Source: an uncultured Pirellula sp. (GTDB taxonomy: Bacteria; Planctomycetota; Planctomycetia; Pirellulales; Pirellulaceae). Taken from it: DNA of 64,000 nucleotides. Made by a program: the position numbers and the translations under genes. This document shows positions 9,302-17,517 of this stretch, piece by piece. Position 1 is the first letter of the stretch, and each line of letters opens with the position of its first letter. Below the pieces are notes generated by a model. That model searched no databases and was not told the origin of the DNA. It saw only the letters and a list, made by a program, of their open reading frames with translations. The stretch spans positions 1-64,000 of the forward strand of contig CAITIE010000073.1 of the NCBI GenBank assembly GCA_903892355.1, written 5' to 3'.

Positions 9302-10156
9302 GTGTCGACCTATTTCGATTCACTGACCAAAGGTCATTGGGGCACGGCACCGCGACTCGGTTCCGCAGGAACATGGAGTTCGGGTCCAAAACTTTTGTTG
9401 TTGCACGGTGTCACACGGCAGGGAAAAGACTGGCAAGCGTTGCTGCCGTACTTGGACCCGCAGTGGGAAGTCGTCACCCTCGATTTCCGCGGGCACGGCC
9501 GTTCGGACCGAGCCGATCGCTATTTCGTGGTCGATTACGTTGCCGATGTTGCACGAGTACTCGAATCGGTCAATGCCACCGAGGTCACCATCTTGGGCCA
9601 TTCGCTGGGAGCGATGGTTGCAGCGGCTATTGCCGCTGAAGTCCCAGAGCGAGTCTCCTCGATCGTGCTTGAGGATCCGCCGTTCCATTCGATGGGCCAA
9701 GCGATTCAAGGCACATCGTGGCAAGCACAGTTTCGTGGCATGCTGCGTGTCGCTCAAGCCGGCGGGTCGGTCGATCAGTTCGCTGCCGGTTTAGCGGACA
9801 TCGATATTCCCATGAAGAATGGGACGTCTCGAAAACTCGGCGAGCTTCGTGAACCATCCGCAATTCAATGGAGCGCGACTTGCTTGGAGGCAATCGATCC
9901 TGGAGTTTTGCAGCCGTTGGTAGCGGGCCAATGGCTCGAAGGGTACTGTCCTTCATCGATCGCTAAACAGATTCGATGTCGAACCACACTACTCCAGGCG
10001 GATCCGGATGCCGGTGGCGCTCTCACGGATCGCGACGCGATGGAACTCACCCAACAACTAAGCGCAGTGAATCATTTGCAATTCCCTGGATATGGCCACC
10101 AACTGCATGCCACCATACCCCAAAAAGTTGCGGAAGCCACGAACGCATTGCTATAG
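9302..10156 (+). CDS. Alpha/beta hydrolase
   Basis: The 284-residue product is a classic alpha/beta hydrolase. It has an oxyanion-hole region LLLHGVTRQGKDW, the nucleophile elbow ILGHSLGAM containing the catalytic serine, the DFRGHGRSD segment, a probable acid in TTLLQADPDAGGAL and a C-terminal histidine in GYGHQLHA. The start is GTG at 9302, 17 bases after the amidohydrolase stop, which suggests co-transcription and a shared pathway. Substrate cannot be told from sequence; esters, lactones or C-C bonds are all possible in this family. Confidence 0.85.
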   Translation: MSTYFDSLTKGHWGTAPRLGSAGTWSSGPKLLLLHGVTRQGKDWQALLPYLDPQWEVVTLDFRGHGRSDRADRYFVVDYVADVARVLESVNATEVTILGHSLGAMVAAAIAAEVPERVSSIVLEDPPFHSMGQAIQGTSWQAQFRGMLRVAQAGGSVDQFAAGLADIDIPMKNGTSRKLGELREPSAIQWSATCLEAIDPGVLQPLVAGQWLEGYCPSSIAKQIRCRTTLLQADPDAGGALTDRDAMELTQQLSAVNHLQFPGYGHQLHATIPQKVAEATNALL

Positions 10157-10183
10157 CGTTAAAAGCATCTTCCATCGGCTCGG

Positions 10184-10537
10184 CTAAATGTCACTTTCAT
10201 CTTCCAAATGAAAGTGGTGGAGGAAACGATGAAGCACGGGTGCCATGATAATGGCGACCATCGAAAGAAAGGCCAATCCGCTGTAGAGAGCATAAAAGGT
10301 AGCAAACAGTTTGCCGGCTCTCGTTTCCAAATGCGGCTCCACAGGCCCCATACCTGTTAAGATCATCGCGGCATTTAGTAGCCCATCATCCCAAGCCATT
10401 GGGCCGAAATAGGAATAGCCTGCGGTTCCAAACGCCAAACTCACGACGACAACAGCCAGGGTCGCTCCGAAACTCCTCAACATCCGCCATCCAAAAGCGA
10501 ATCGTGTGATGAACCCTTCACCTCTCTTTTCGAACAT
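10184..10537 (-). CDS. Small two-TM protein with an ion-channel-like pore segment
   Basis: The 117-residue product from the ATG at 10537 (MFEKRGEGFITR) has two membrane segments, around SFGATLAVVVVSLAFGTAGY and YALYSGLAFLSMVAIIMAPV. They are separated by a loop containing NAAMILTGMGPVE and then GKLFATFYALYSG. This order resembles the TM1 - pore helix - filter - TM2 layout of two-TM potassium channels, where the filter is TVGYG and is followed by a GRLF-type segment. Here the filter position reads TGMG. A longer reading frame to 10624 exists, but the extra 29 residues look non-native. Convergent with the alpha/beta hydrolase, 27 bases away. Function is inferred only from layout. A 9-base inverted repeat at 10192-10216 falls within the last codons. 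Confidence 0.65.
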   Translation of the reverse strand: MFEKRGEGFITRFAFGWRMLRSFGATLAVVVVSLAFGTAGYSYFGPMAWDDGLLNAAMILTGMGPVEPHLETRAGKLFATFYALYSGLAFLSMVAIIMAPVLHRFLHHFHLEDESDI

Positions 10538-10627
10538 GACTACCTCGCGACCGATGCTGTTTCTGGAAAGTACCGAATTCAAATTCGGCGATACGGGCCT
10601 AGGAAATGAACTGCCGTCCAGCACGTT

Positions 10628-11803
10628 CTAGGAGACTGCCCGGGCGTACTGCGGAGGGAGCATCGACTGCGGTTCGGACGCCTTCAATGCGACCGCGGCA
10701 TGGTATGGCCAATACGGGTCGCGCAGCAACTCGCGAGCGAGCATCACGAGATCCGCATCTCCGTTGGCAACAACCTTTTCGGCTTGGTGGGGATCCGTGA
10801 TCAGCCAGCCTACCGCCGTGGGCATTCCTGTCGCTTCACGAATCCGGTGGGAAATCGGAACCATGAATCCCGGGCCCCATGGAATCGGAGAAATATCGGG
10901 GATCACAAAACCATGGCTGATGTCGACGAGGTCTAAACCGTCGGTTCGGAAATGGTTGATGAGTTCGATCGATTCTTCGACAGTGACACCTCCTTCCACC
11001 CAATCGGTAACAGAAAGCCTCGCCGTGAGAGGAAACCGTTCCGGCCAAACGCTGCGCACTCGTTGGAGGGTCTCACGAAGAAAACGAGTACGGTTCTCAA
11101 ACGAACCACCGAATCGATCATGACGATGGTTGGAAATCGGTGAATAAAACTCGTGCGCGAGGTAGCCGTGCGCGAAATGGAGTTCTAGCCACTCGAAACC
11201 GGCGGCGAGGGCTCGCTTCGCACCGGTGACGAAGGCATCTTGAATGCGATGGATATCATCGATACTCATCTCCGTGGGAACCTTGTCCAGATTTCCACCG
11301 TGAGCGATGGCTGATGGAGCGATCGTCGGCCAACCTCCTGCATGGTCTGGGATGTGGCTATCCCCTTCCCAAGGTCGTTGAGCGCTACCCTTGCGTCCCG
11401 CATGGGCCAATTGAATACCAGGTACCGCGCCGAATTGCTTGATAAACCGATTGATCCTGGCGAACGCATCAACGTGCCCATCGTGGTAGATACCGCTGCA
11501 CGAGGGGCTAATCCTCCCCTCTGCGGAGACCGCGGTCGCTTCGACGACAACTAAACCGGCCCCGCCAACGGCGCGAGACCCGAGATGAACCAAGTGCCAG
11601 TCATTGACATAGCCATCCTCACACGAGTACTGGCACATCGGTGCAACGGCGATTCGGTTTTTGAGTTCGATATCTTTCAATCGAAATGGCTCGAATAATT
11701 TCAGCACAGAAATTTCTCTCATGGAGGTGGGATACAAGCGATCGACGATCCGGTTTCTGGTCAACCAACCCTGAAGTTCGTTGAGAATACGAGGGAATTC
11801 CAT
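10628..11803 (-). CDS. NADH:flavin oxidoreductase, Old Yellow Enzyme family (YqjM-like)
   Basis: The product is an FMN-dependent ene-reductase-type barrel. It shows LFEPFRLKDIELKNRIAVAP and MCQYSCEDG near the N-terminus (the cysteine position of YqjM), GIQLAHAGRKGS, the substrate-binding pair in ELHFAHGYLAHEF, and GADLVMLARELLRDP-like phosphate binding near the end. YqjM-type enzymes reduce activated C=C bonds with NAD(P)H. From the ATG at 11803 the product is 391 residues. The family core starts near the ATG at 11722, so the first 27 residues may be an extension or a mis-start. It stands alone on the minus strand, divergent from the LpxH-like gene. Confidence 0.88.
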   Translation of the reverse strand: MEFPRILNELQGWLTRNRIVDRLYPTSMREISVLKLFEPFRLKDIELKNRIAVAPMCQYSCEDGYVNDWHLVHLGSRAVGGAGLVVVEATAVSAEGRISPSCSGIYHDGHVDAFARINRFIKQFGAVPGIQLAHAGRKGSAQRPWEGDSHIPDHAGGWPTIAPSAIAHGGNLDKVPTEMSIDDIHRIQDAFVTGAKRALAAGFEWLELHFAHGYLAHEFYSPISNHRHDRFGGSFENRTRFLRETLQRVRSVWPERFPLTARLSVTDWVEGGVTVEESIELINHFRTDGLDLVDISHGFVIPDISPIPWGPGFMVPISHRIREATGMPTAVGWLITDPHQAEKVVANGDADLVMLARELLRDPYWPYHAAVALKASEPQSMLPPQYARAVS

Positions 11804-11957
11804 TCTCCTCAAGGTACCCAAGAGCGATCGGCGGTTATGCGAGTGGGAGCTGACGAGGTAGAATGAGAGTTGCGTAGCCAGATTTGAGCTGCTTGTGGAT
11901 TACACCTGGTAAAGGGTCGGACAGAGTCCGCGTTTCCTTGGGACGTGCGGTCGATCG

Positions 11958-12722
11958 ATGAAACAACGAAAAACCCACTTTGTGTCGGATCTCCATTTAT
12001 TCGCGAACCGGAGCTCCGCCCCTAGAATCCATGACGCGATCGAGCATGCGCTCCGTTGTTCGGATACGTTCGTTCTAGGTGGGGATATATTTGACTTCCG
12101 GTGGAGTCGCTATCGAAGCCATGAAGAAACCATCGAGCAAAGCCTTCATTGGCTCAAAGGCTTAGTCGCCATCAATCCCGAATGCCGGATCCATTATTTG
12201 CTCGGCAACCATGATGCAAACCCTGGATTCATCAGTGCGCTGAAGGCACTGACCAGCGACTATCCTCAATTGGTGCACCACCCTCATATCCTGCGTCTTG
12301 GAAACACCACCTTCCTCCATGGCGATATCATCGACGCCAAAATCCCGTTCAGCGTCGATTTCCATGAATTGCTCGACGAACGCCGCGCTGCAGAAGAATT
12401 AAGGTCCCGGCCTCCTGGATTCCAGCATTCCCTTTATGACGTCGCGGTCCGAACACGCGTGCATCGGCTTGTCGCGAACCTTGCCAACAGCAACACCAAG
12501 GTTCTGGGACGTGTGTCCCAATACCTATCCTGGGCGGGTCATGGTCCAGAGAGCGGAACTCGGAACGTGTACTTTGGGCATACGCATCGTTCGATGGAGA
12601 GAGTCTCCTATGAGGGGATGCGATTCTCGAATCCCGGTGCTGCCATCCAGGGAATAGACTTCCGTATTATCGAAGTCGATCTCGACGAAGACCGGGCTAG
12701 CCCTGAAAGGCCATCGGCATGA
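11958..12722 (+). CDS. UDP-2,3-diacylglucosamine diphosphatase-like metallophosphoesterase (LpxH-type)
   Basis: The 254-residue product has the full calcineurin-like motif series in order: Asp11-x-His13 (FVSDLHLF), GGDIFDF (Asp43), GNHD (84-86), a histidine in FLHGDIID, and GHTH near the C-terminus. Together these bind two metal ions. The first motifs and size fit LpxH-related enzymes that cleave UDP-diacylglucosamine in lipid A synthesis, although other UDP-sugar or nucleotide phosphoesterases share the pattern. It overlaps the downstream cardiolipin synthase start by four bases (ATGA), so the two are translationally coupled. A joint role in envelope lipid metabolism is a reasonable inference. 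Confidence 0.8.
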   Translation: MKQRKTHFVSDLHLFANRSSAPRIHDAIEHALRCSDTFVLGGDIFDFRWSRYRSHEETIEQSLHWLKGLVAINPECRIHYLLGNHDANPGFISALKALTSDYPQLVHHPHILRLGNTTFLHGDIIDAKIPFSVDFHELLDERRAAEELRSRPPGFQHSLYDVAVRTRVHRLVANLANSNTKVLGRVSQYLSWAGHGPESGTRNVYFGHTHRSMERVSYEGMRFSNPGAAIQGIDFRIIEVDLDEDRASPERPSA

Positions 12723-14173
12723 GGTATATCGAATGGGTAACGATGATCAGTGTACTGATTCACTTTGCCATCCAATTTTCTCTGTGCATGCGGGTGATGC
12801 TGAAACCGCATCGCGACCCAGCTTCGCGTATTGCTTGGCTCGTATTCATCATCGCGGTGCCATTGTTCGGAATCGTAGCGTACATCCTCCTCGGCGATAT
12901 CAGCATCGGTCGCAACCGAATTGCTCGGATGGATCGCGTCGTAAAAGGACTTCCCAGATGCCAAGATATCCCCGGCATGCGTGTGAAGGACATCCAACCC
13001 AAATTGAAAACACCCTGGGATCACTTGTTTCAAGTCGGCCAATCGATCAACGGTTTTGAACCCATCGGGGGGAACCATGGAACATTGCTGCCTGACTCGT
13101 ACGCTACCATCGACGCTATGGTCGCAGACATCGATGCAGCCACCCACCATGTGCACTTCATCGTTTATATCTGGCTTTTAGACAAGAATGGGCGCAAGGT
13201 TCTCGATGCCATCGCGCGCGCTGCTAAGCGCGGGGTTGTTTGCCGGGTTATGGCAGACGGCCTAGGTTCTCGCATCTTGATTCAATCCGACGAGTGGCAG
13301 AAACTCCAACAGTCAGGCACAAAAACGGCGGTCGCACTCCCTATTGCCCAAACGATTTTTGCTCCGCTATTCACTCGAGTCGACTTGAGAAATCATCGCA
13401 AGATTCTCGTGATCGACAACCGAATTACTTACTGCGGAAGTCAAAACTGTGCAGACCCAGAGTTTCGAATCAAGGCGAAATATGCACCTTGGGTCGATGC
13501 CATGATTCGCTTTGAAGGCCCAATCGCTCGTCAAAATCAAATCCTCTTTGCAGCCGACTGGATGGCGCACGTCGACGAGGACATCACCGATGTAATCATG
13601 GAACCAGTTGCGCATTTCTCACATGGTTTTGTCGCTCAAGCGATCGGGACGGGGCCAACGTACCGGTACTCCGCGATGCCGGAGATGTTTGAATCGTTGA
13701 TGTATAGCGCACGAAAAGAACTTCTTATTACAACTCCATACTATGTCCCAGACGAACCGATGCAGGCAGCGCTATGCGCCAGCGGCCGACGTGGCGTGGA
13801 GACAGCATTGATTCTCCCTGCGAAAAACGACTCGTGGTTCGTCGCCGCTGCGAGTCACAGTTACTATGCGGATCTGCTCGCTTCTGGGGTCCGAATCTTC
13901 GAATATGTCGGTGGCTTGTTGCACACCAAATCGCTAACGATCGATGGGGAGATCTCGTTGATCGGCTCCGCAAACCTAGATCGTCGTAGTTTTGAACTCA
14001 ACTATGAAAACAACATACTCTTTCACGATATCTCGCTGACGTCTCAGTTGCGGGAGCGTCAACTATCCTACCGTTGGCAAGCCCATGAAATCACCCAGGA
14101 AGCAGTGGCCGAGTGGCCCGTCGTGCGGAGATTGCTGAACAACACGGTTGCGATGATGGGACCAGCATTGTGA
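12719..14173 (+). CDS. cls: Cardiolipin synthase (phospholipase D family)
   Basis: The 484-residue product has two N-terminal membrane segments (about residues 8-25 and 38-58). Two HKD catalytic motifs follow: HRKILVIDN with ITYCGSQN, and HTKSLTIDG with SLIGSANLDRRSF. This is the standard architecture and length of bacterial cardiolipin synthases of the ClsA type, which join two phosphatidylglycerol molecules at the inner membrane. The start ATG overlaps the stop of the LpxH-like gene. The gene ends seven bases from the convergent short-chain dehydrogenase gene. The family assignment is secure. Whether cardiolipin or another phosphatidyl transfer is the true reaction is inferred. Confidence 0.9.
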   Translation: MRYIEWVTMISVLIHFAIQFSLCMRVMLKPHRDPASRIAWLVFIIAVPLFGIVAYILLGDISIGRNRIARMDRVVKGLPRCQDIPGMRVKDIQPKLKTPWDHLFQVGQSINGFEPIGGNHGTLLPDSYATIDAMVADIDAATHHVHFIVYIWLLDKNGRKVLDAIARAAKRGVVCRVMADGLGSRILIQSDEWQKLQQSGTKTAVALPIAQTIFAPLFTRVDLRNHRKILVIDNRITYCGSQNCADPEFRIKAKYAPWVDAMIRFEGPIARQNQILFAADWMAHVDEDITDVIMEPVAHFSHGFVAQAIGTGPTYRYSAMPEMFESLMYSARKELLITTPYYVPDEPMQAALCASGRRGVETALILPAKNDSWFVAAASHSYYADLLASGVRIFEYVGGLLHTKSLTIDGEISLIGSANLDRRSFELNYENNILFHDISLTSQLRERQLSYRWQAHEITQEAVAEWPVVRRLLNNTVAMMGPAL

Positions 14174-14180
14174 TGCTTCA

Positions 14181-15026
14181 TCACCAATGCATGACATAAC
14201 CACCATCCACATTGATCGTTTGACCTGTCACTTGGGCAGCCCGATCCGATGAGAGAAAGACGATCATCGCAGCAACATCCTCGGACGTCTGCCATCGTTT
14301 CAAAGGAACTACAGAGTCGATTTTTGACTGTGCCCATTGTTCGTAGGAAATACGTTCTGCGTGGGGTACTGTTTCGCACCACGACTCCCAAACATTTCGG
14401 CTGAGATTGGTTTGTACCATTCCGGGGCATACCGTGTTCACTCGCACAGCGTAGGGTGCGAGGTCCTTGGCAAGGCACTGCGAAAAATTGATCGTAGCAG
14501 CCTTGCTCGCGCTATACGGGGGATCCGTCTGCGAGCCTATTTGTCCTGCGACCGAACCCACGAAAACCATGGTGCCTGTTTTCGCAGCCATCATTCTGGG
14601 CGCGATGGCGTGCGCCACATACACCATTCCCATCACATTGACATGCATTGGGAGAACCCAATCCTCGGGCTTGAGGTTGGTGAATGGGAATCCAAATCGC
14701 CGCGAACCGACTGCCGCGCAGTGCACCAAATGCTCCACGGCGTCCCAACGCTCATGCAATGATTTTCCAGCCTGTTGGACTTGTCGCTCGTCGGCGACAT
14801 CAACGGTTTCTCCCCGAATGTCTACCTTCCAACCTGTGTTCGCTGATTCGGTATTTGCTACTTGCGTGCCTGCGCGTAACCTTGCCGCAACCTCGAGCAC
14901 CTCTTCGTTCCGATCCCACAAAACAACATGGCAACCTTCGGCGATCAGCATTTTTGCAGTCGCTAAACCGATCCCTGATGCAGCACCGGTTACCAGGCAG
15001 CGTTTCCCCTTCAAACGAAGATCCAT
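14181..15026 (-). CDS. Short-chain dehydrogenase/reductase (SDR)
   Basis: The 281-residue product has the classical SDR cofactor motif TGAASGIG near residue 13, an active-site serine in FVGSVAGQ, and the YSASKAA catalytic Tyr-Lys motif, ending in the typical INVDGGYVMHW. The start at 15026 is chosen over an upstream ATG at 15071 because GGAGG lies eight bases before it and because SDRs start close to the Rossmann fold. An insertion of about 20 residues around TQVANTESANTGWKV is unusual for the family. It follows another SDR on the same strand after 105 bases; the pair may act in one pathway. Substrate unknown. Confidence 0.87.
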   Translation of the reverse strand: MDLRLKGKRCLVTGAASGIGLATAKMLIAEGCHVVLWDRNEEVLEVAARLRAGTQVANTESANTGWKVDIRGETVDVADERQVQQAGKSLHERWDAVEHLVHCAAVGSRRFGFPFTNLKPEDWVLPMHVNVMGMVYVAHAIAPRMMAAKTGTMVFVGSVAGQIGSQTDPPYSASKAATINFSQCLAKDLAPYAVRVNTVCPGMVQTNLSRNVWESWCETVPHAERISYEQWAQSKIDSVVPLKRWQTSEDVAAMIVFLSSDRAAQVTGQTINVDGGYVMHW

Positions 15027-15131
15027 GATCCAACCCTCCGATTCTTTCTCGAAATCCCAAACCATTTCCAAGGGTACTCTCGCAACGGAAAAGCATTCTC
15101 GAGGAATTGCGAGGGTTTCCGTTGCGATGAA

Positions 15132-15902
15132 TCAATGCGCAATGAATCCACCGTCCATCGACAGGATGGATCCGGTGAAGAATGTCGCGAAGTCGCTAGC
15201 GAGGTAAGTGTAGAAACAGGCTACCTCTTGCGCGGACGCGATCCTTCCGATTGGATGATTATCCCTCAACATTTTCAGGAACGCCTCGGGGTTACCCGAT
15301 TGCTCTGCAGACCACTGAACAATCGGAGTATCGACAGTGCCCAGAGCCACTGCATTCACTCGAATGCCATACGGTGCGTACTCGATGGCCATTTGCCGCG
15401 TCATTTGATGGAGAGCGCCCTTCGACGGTCCGTAGGCTCCTTGCTTGAGTATTCCAACGTGCCCAGAGATAGAACCTGTATTCAGAATCACGCCGGAGCG
15501 ACGCTGCATCATCATCGGCAATATCACTTTAGCCGACCAATACAGTGCCTTGACATTGGTATCCATGACATGGTCCCACTCGACTTCGGTATGTTCGTGA
15601 ATCGGTTTCACAACACTAACGCCAGCGTTGTTGACCAACACATCCACACCCCCGAATTTTCTGGCGGCGAGTTCGGCATATTTGTCGTGTGTCGATCGCT
15701 CTTTCACATCTCCGCGAAGAAATTGGACGCGATCCGGAGAGGATTCCAATAGATTTTTGAGAGAACCTGGCAGCTCGGGAGTGTAATCGACTGCGATCAA
15801 ATGCTCTATTCCAGACTCCACGAATTGGTGCACGGTTGCCAGTCCGACGCCGGAAGCCGCCCCCGTGACAACTGCGGTTTTGCCGCTCAATGAGATCTGC
15901 AT
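15132..15902 (-). CDS. Short-chain dehydrogenase/reductase (SDR)
   Basis: This 256-residue classical SDR has TGAASGVG near the N-terminus, the NNAG motif in LVNNAGVSV, a serine in NTGSISGHVG, YGPSKGA as the catalytic Tyr-Lys motif, and LSMDGGFIAH at the end. The start at 15902 has GAGGG about nine bases upstream. NAD(P)H-dependent oxidation or reduction of a hydroxyl/keto group is expected. It is the first of two SDR genes in tandem. The two products are clearly diverged, so this is not a recent duplication. Substrate unknown. Confidence 0.88.
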   Translation of the reverse strand: MQISLSGKTAVVTGAASGVGLATVHQFVESGIEHLIAVDYTPELPGSLKNLLESSPDRVQFLRGDVKERSTHDKYAELAARKFGGVDVLVNNAGVSVVKPIHEHTEVEWDHVMDTNVKALYWSAKVILPMMMQRRSGVILNTGSISGHVGILKQGAYGPSKGALHQMTRQMAIEYAPYGIRVNAVALGTVDTPIVQWSAEQSGNPEAFLKMLRDNHPIGRIASAQEVACFYTYLASDFATFFTGSILSMDGGFIAH

Positions 15903-15983
15903 CGATTCATTCCCTCAGTTAGTGTTTGGAAAGAACACAGCATCGAGGGATAGTCGGGAAAGTTCAAGTAGCCGTTCGTACAA

Positions 15984-17147
15984 TTATGCGTTCGAGGAAA
16001 CGGCATCAGGCAGTCGGATATCCGTCGTTCCTGGTCGCACCCAACGGGGATACTCGCGAGACGGATCGATGCATCCTCCATCGGCGTAGATACCTCTCGA
16101 GTCCTGCAGTCGATACATCTGTTCCATGATACGAGCCAATTCGTCAGGGTTTTGCTCCGTAGCCCGCATGTGCGATTGGACTTTGGCTTCGTCCATTCGC
16201 AAATCACCATCGTCACCACGGTACGTGGAGTGCCTCCAGTGGTACATCTCGAGGCACTTCAATTCGAGCGTAAAGGCTTTGTTCCTTTTCCAGAAATCGG
16301 TAAACAAGCCGCTCCCCAGATAGAATACCCATGAGCCTTCAAAGCCGAGTGCATCGGCGGAATCGGCATCTGGATTTCGGAACCAAACGCGATCACCGGG
16401 AACATAATACTTAGCCGGCAACGGGGATTGCCGAGAACCGTATTCCTTCATGAACACCTCGTGGAACTCACCTGAGCGAATCGCTCGCAGTTCGGCTTGT
16501 TGCTGCAGTTGCTCAAAAAGCGTTTGATTGCAACGACGGACTTCCTCTGCCAATCCGAGGGCGATGACATACTCTGTCGCCCGATAACAAGAAAACGAAT
16601 ACACCGTTCCGGCCTCGCCTGGTTGGGTTGCCAACCGAAGGGCGTCGATCACCGATTTACCCGCCCGGACCACAAAGCCTCGCGCTTCATCATATTCCCA
16701 ATGATCCTCGGGTCGCTCTGCACCATAGGCATCGAACGACAAGAACGTTTTGCTGGCTGCGTGAACGATGTTCTTGCGAACCATTACCGCCGATTCAAAT
16801 TCCTCAAGCGATGGAAACTCGAAAGTGATGGGGCTCGCCAGCATCGCGACCAAGATCTCACGCTCGAGCGGATCGCCCTTGGACAACGCCTCCTTTGAAA
16901 GCCTATCCGCTAATCCAACCGTATCCCACTCGGGAGTCCATTCGTTGAACCGTTCTTGGACCAACTCAAACTGCACCCAAGGTCGATTGTTCGTTGTTCC
17001 CAAATGGAGTTGGACTGACTGCGACAATTCACGTATCGACAACCATTCCAAAAAGCGGTCCACAACCAAATCTAACGAGCGCAGGTCTTGCCCCCAGATG
17101 GCAACACCCCCGCCCCGATTCGCGGAGCTTGAGGCCATGTAATTCAT
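15984..17147 (-). CDS. Protein-glutamine gamma-glutamyltransferase-like protein (Tgl fold)
   Basis: The 387-residue product resembles the small Bacillus spore-coat transglutaminase Tgl (about 245 residues) as I remember that sequence. Shared blocks are VRKNIVHAASKTF (123-135), VYSFSCYRATEY (182-193) and GDRVWFRNPDADS (251-263). Cys187 aligns with the catalytic Cys116 of Tgl through YSFSC against YAFEC. The glutamate just before that cysteine is Ser186 here, and the residue matching Glu187 of Tgl appears to be Ser272, so catalysis may differ. N- and C-terminal extensions flank the core. The start at 17147 is supported by AGGA upstream; a longer frame to 17288 adds an arginine-rich stretch that looks non-coding. 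No signal peptide. It is divergent from the PAC2 gene. Confidence 0.6.
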   Translation of the reverse strand: MNYMASSSANRGGGVAIWGQDLRSLDLVVDRFLEWLSIRELSQSVQLHLGTTNNRPWVQFELVQERFNEWTPEWDTVGLADRLSKEALSKGDPLEREILVAMLASPITFEFPSLEEFESAVMVRKNIVHAASKTFLSFDAYGAERPEDHWEYDEARGFVVRAGKSVIDALRLATQPGEAGTVYSFSCYRATEYVIALGLAEEVRRCNQTLFEQLQQQAELRAIRSGEFHEVFMKEYGSRQSPLPAKYYVPGDRVWFRNPDADSADALGFEGSWVFYLGSGLFTDFWKRNKAFTLELKCLEMYHWRHSTYRGDDGDLRMDEAKVQSHMRATEQNPDELARIMEQMYRLQDSRGIYADGGCIDPSREYPRWVRPGTTDIRLPDAVSSNA

Positions 17148-17517
17148 AGTAGATCGATTCCTAAGGCGGGACCCGTCCTGTCCTAAGCAAGACGAGCGTT
17201 CCGTGCGTGTGAGGGGAGGCTCTCCGACAGCGATCAACCGCCCTGAGAGGTACGACATGGAATAGGTGCGGCAGAACCGCCACTCCAAGATAACGGATTC
17301 AATGGGCGCTTGCTAGTTTTTTACAGGAGCTTTTCCCCCCCCTGTCGAACGACTTCTTTGCGGCACTTCGGTTTATGGTTCGACGCATTACGGTGGTGGC
17401 ATTACGGAAGTGGCTTTACGGTGTTGGCTTTATGGTACGTCGTTTGCTGGTATCCAGTCCAACACCGAAGCAGGAACAAATTCGGCAGGATGGCTTTTCT
17501 CTGAAGGATGGCGGAAC
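17148..17517. other. Divergent intergenic region with tandem repeats
   Basis: This 370-base region separates the Tgl-like gene from the PAC2 gene and should hold promoters for both. I cannot point to convincing -35/-10 boxes. Its right half carries a 14-bp tandem repeat (17370-17440). AAGGA precedes the PAC2 start at 17518. Confidence 0.4.
17370..17440. repeat. 14-bp tandem repeat in a divergent promoter region
   Basis: Four consecutive 14-base units are readable: GCATTACGGTGGTG (17385), GCATTACGGAAGTG (17399), GCTTTACGGTGTTG (17413) and GCTTTATGGTACGT (17427). A degenerate 15-base fifth copy, GGTTTATGGTTCGAC, starts at 17370. The core is TTACGG/TTATGG. The repeat lies about 80 bases before the PAC2 start codon. 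It could be a regulatory array or simple minisatellite drift. Confidence 0.65.

Noticed and set aside
10192-10216. 9-bp inverted repeat as a terminator between convergent genes
   Set aside because: It lies inside the last codons of the two-TM protein and has no T run on either strand.
14155-14190. Small GTGATG/CATCAC foldback between cardiolipin synthase and SDR
   Set aside because: Six-base stem without a T run; too weak to call a terminator.
14467-15207. 246-codon plus-strand frame opposite the SDR gene
   Set aside because: Antisense shadow of a well-supported SDR; its product has no family features.
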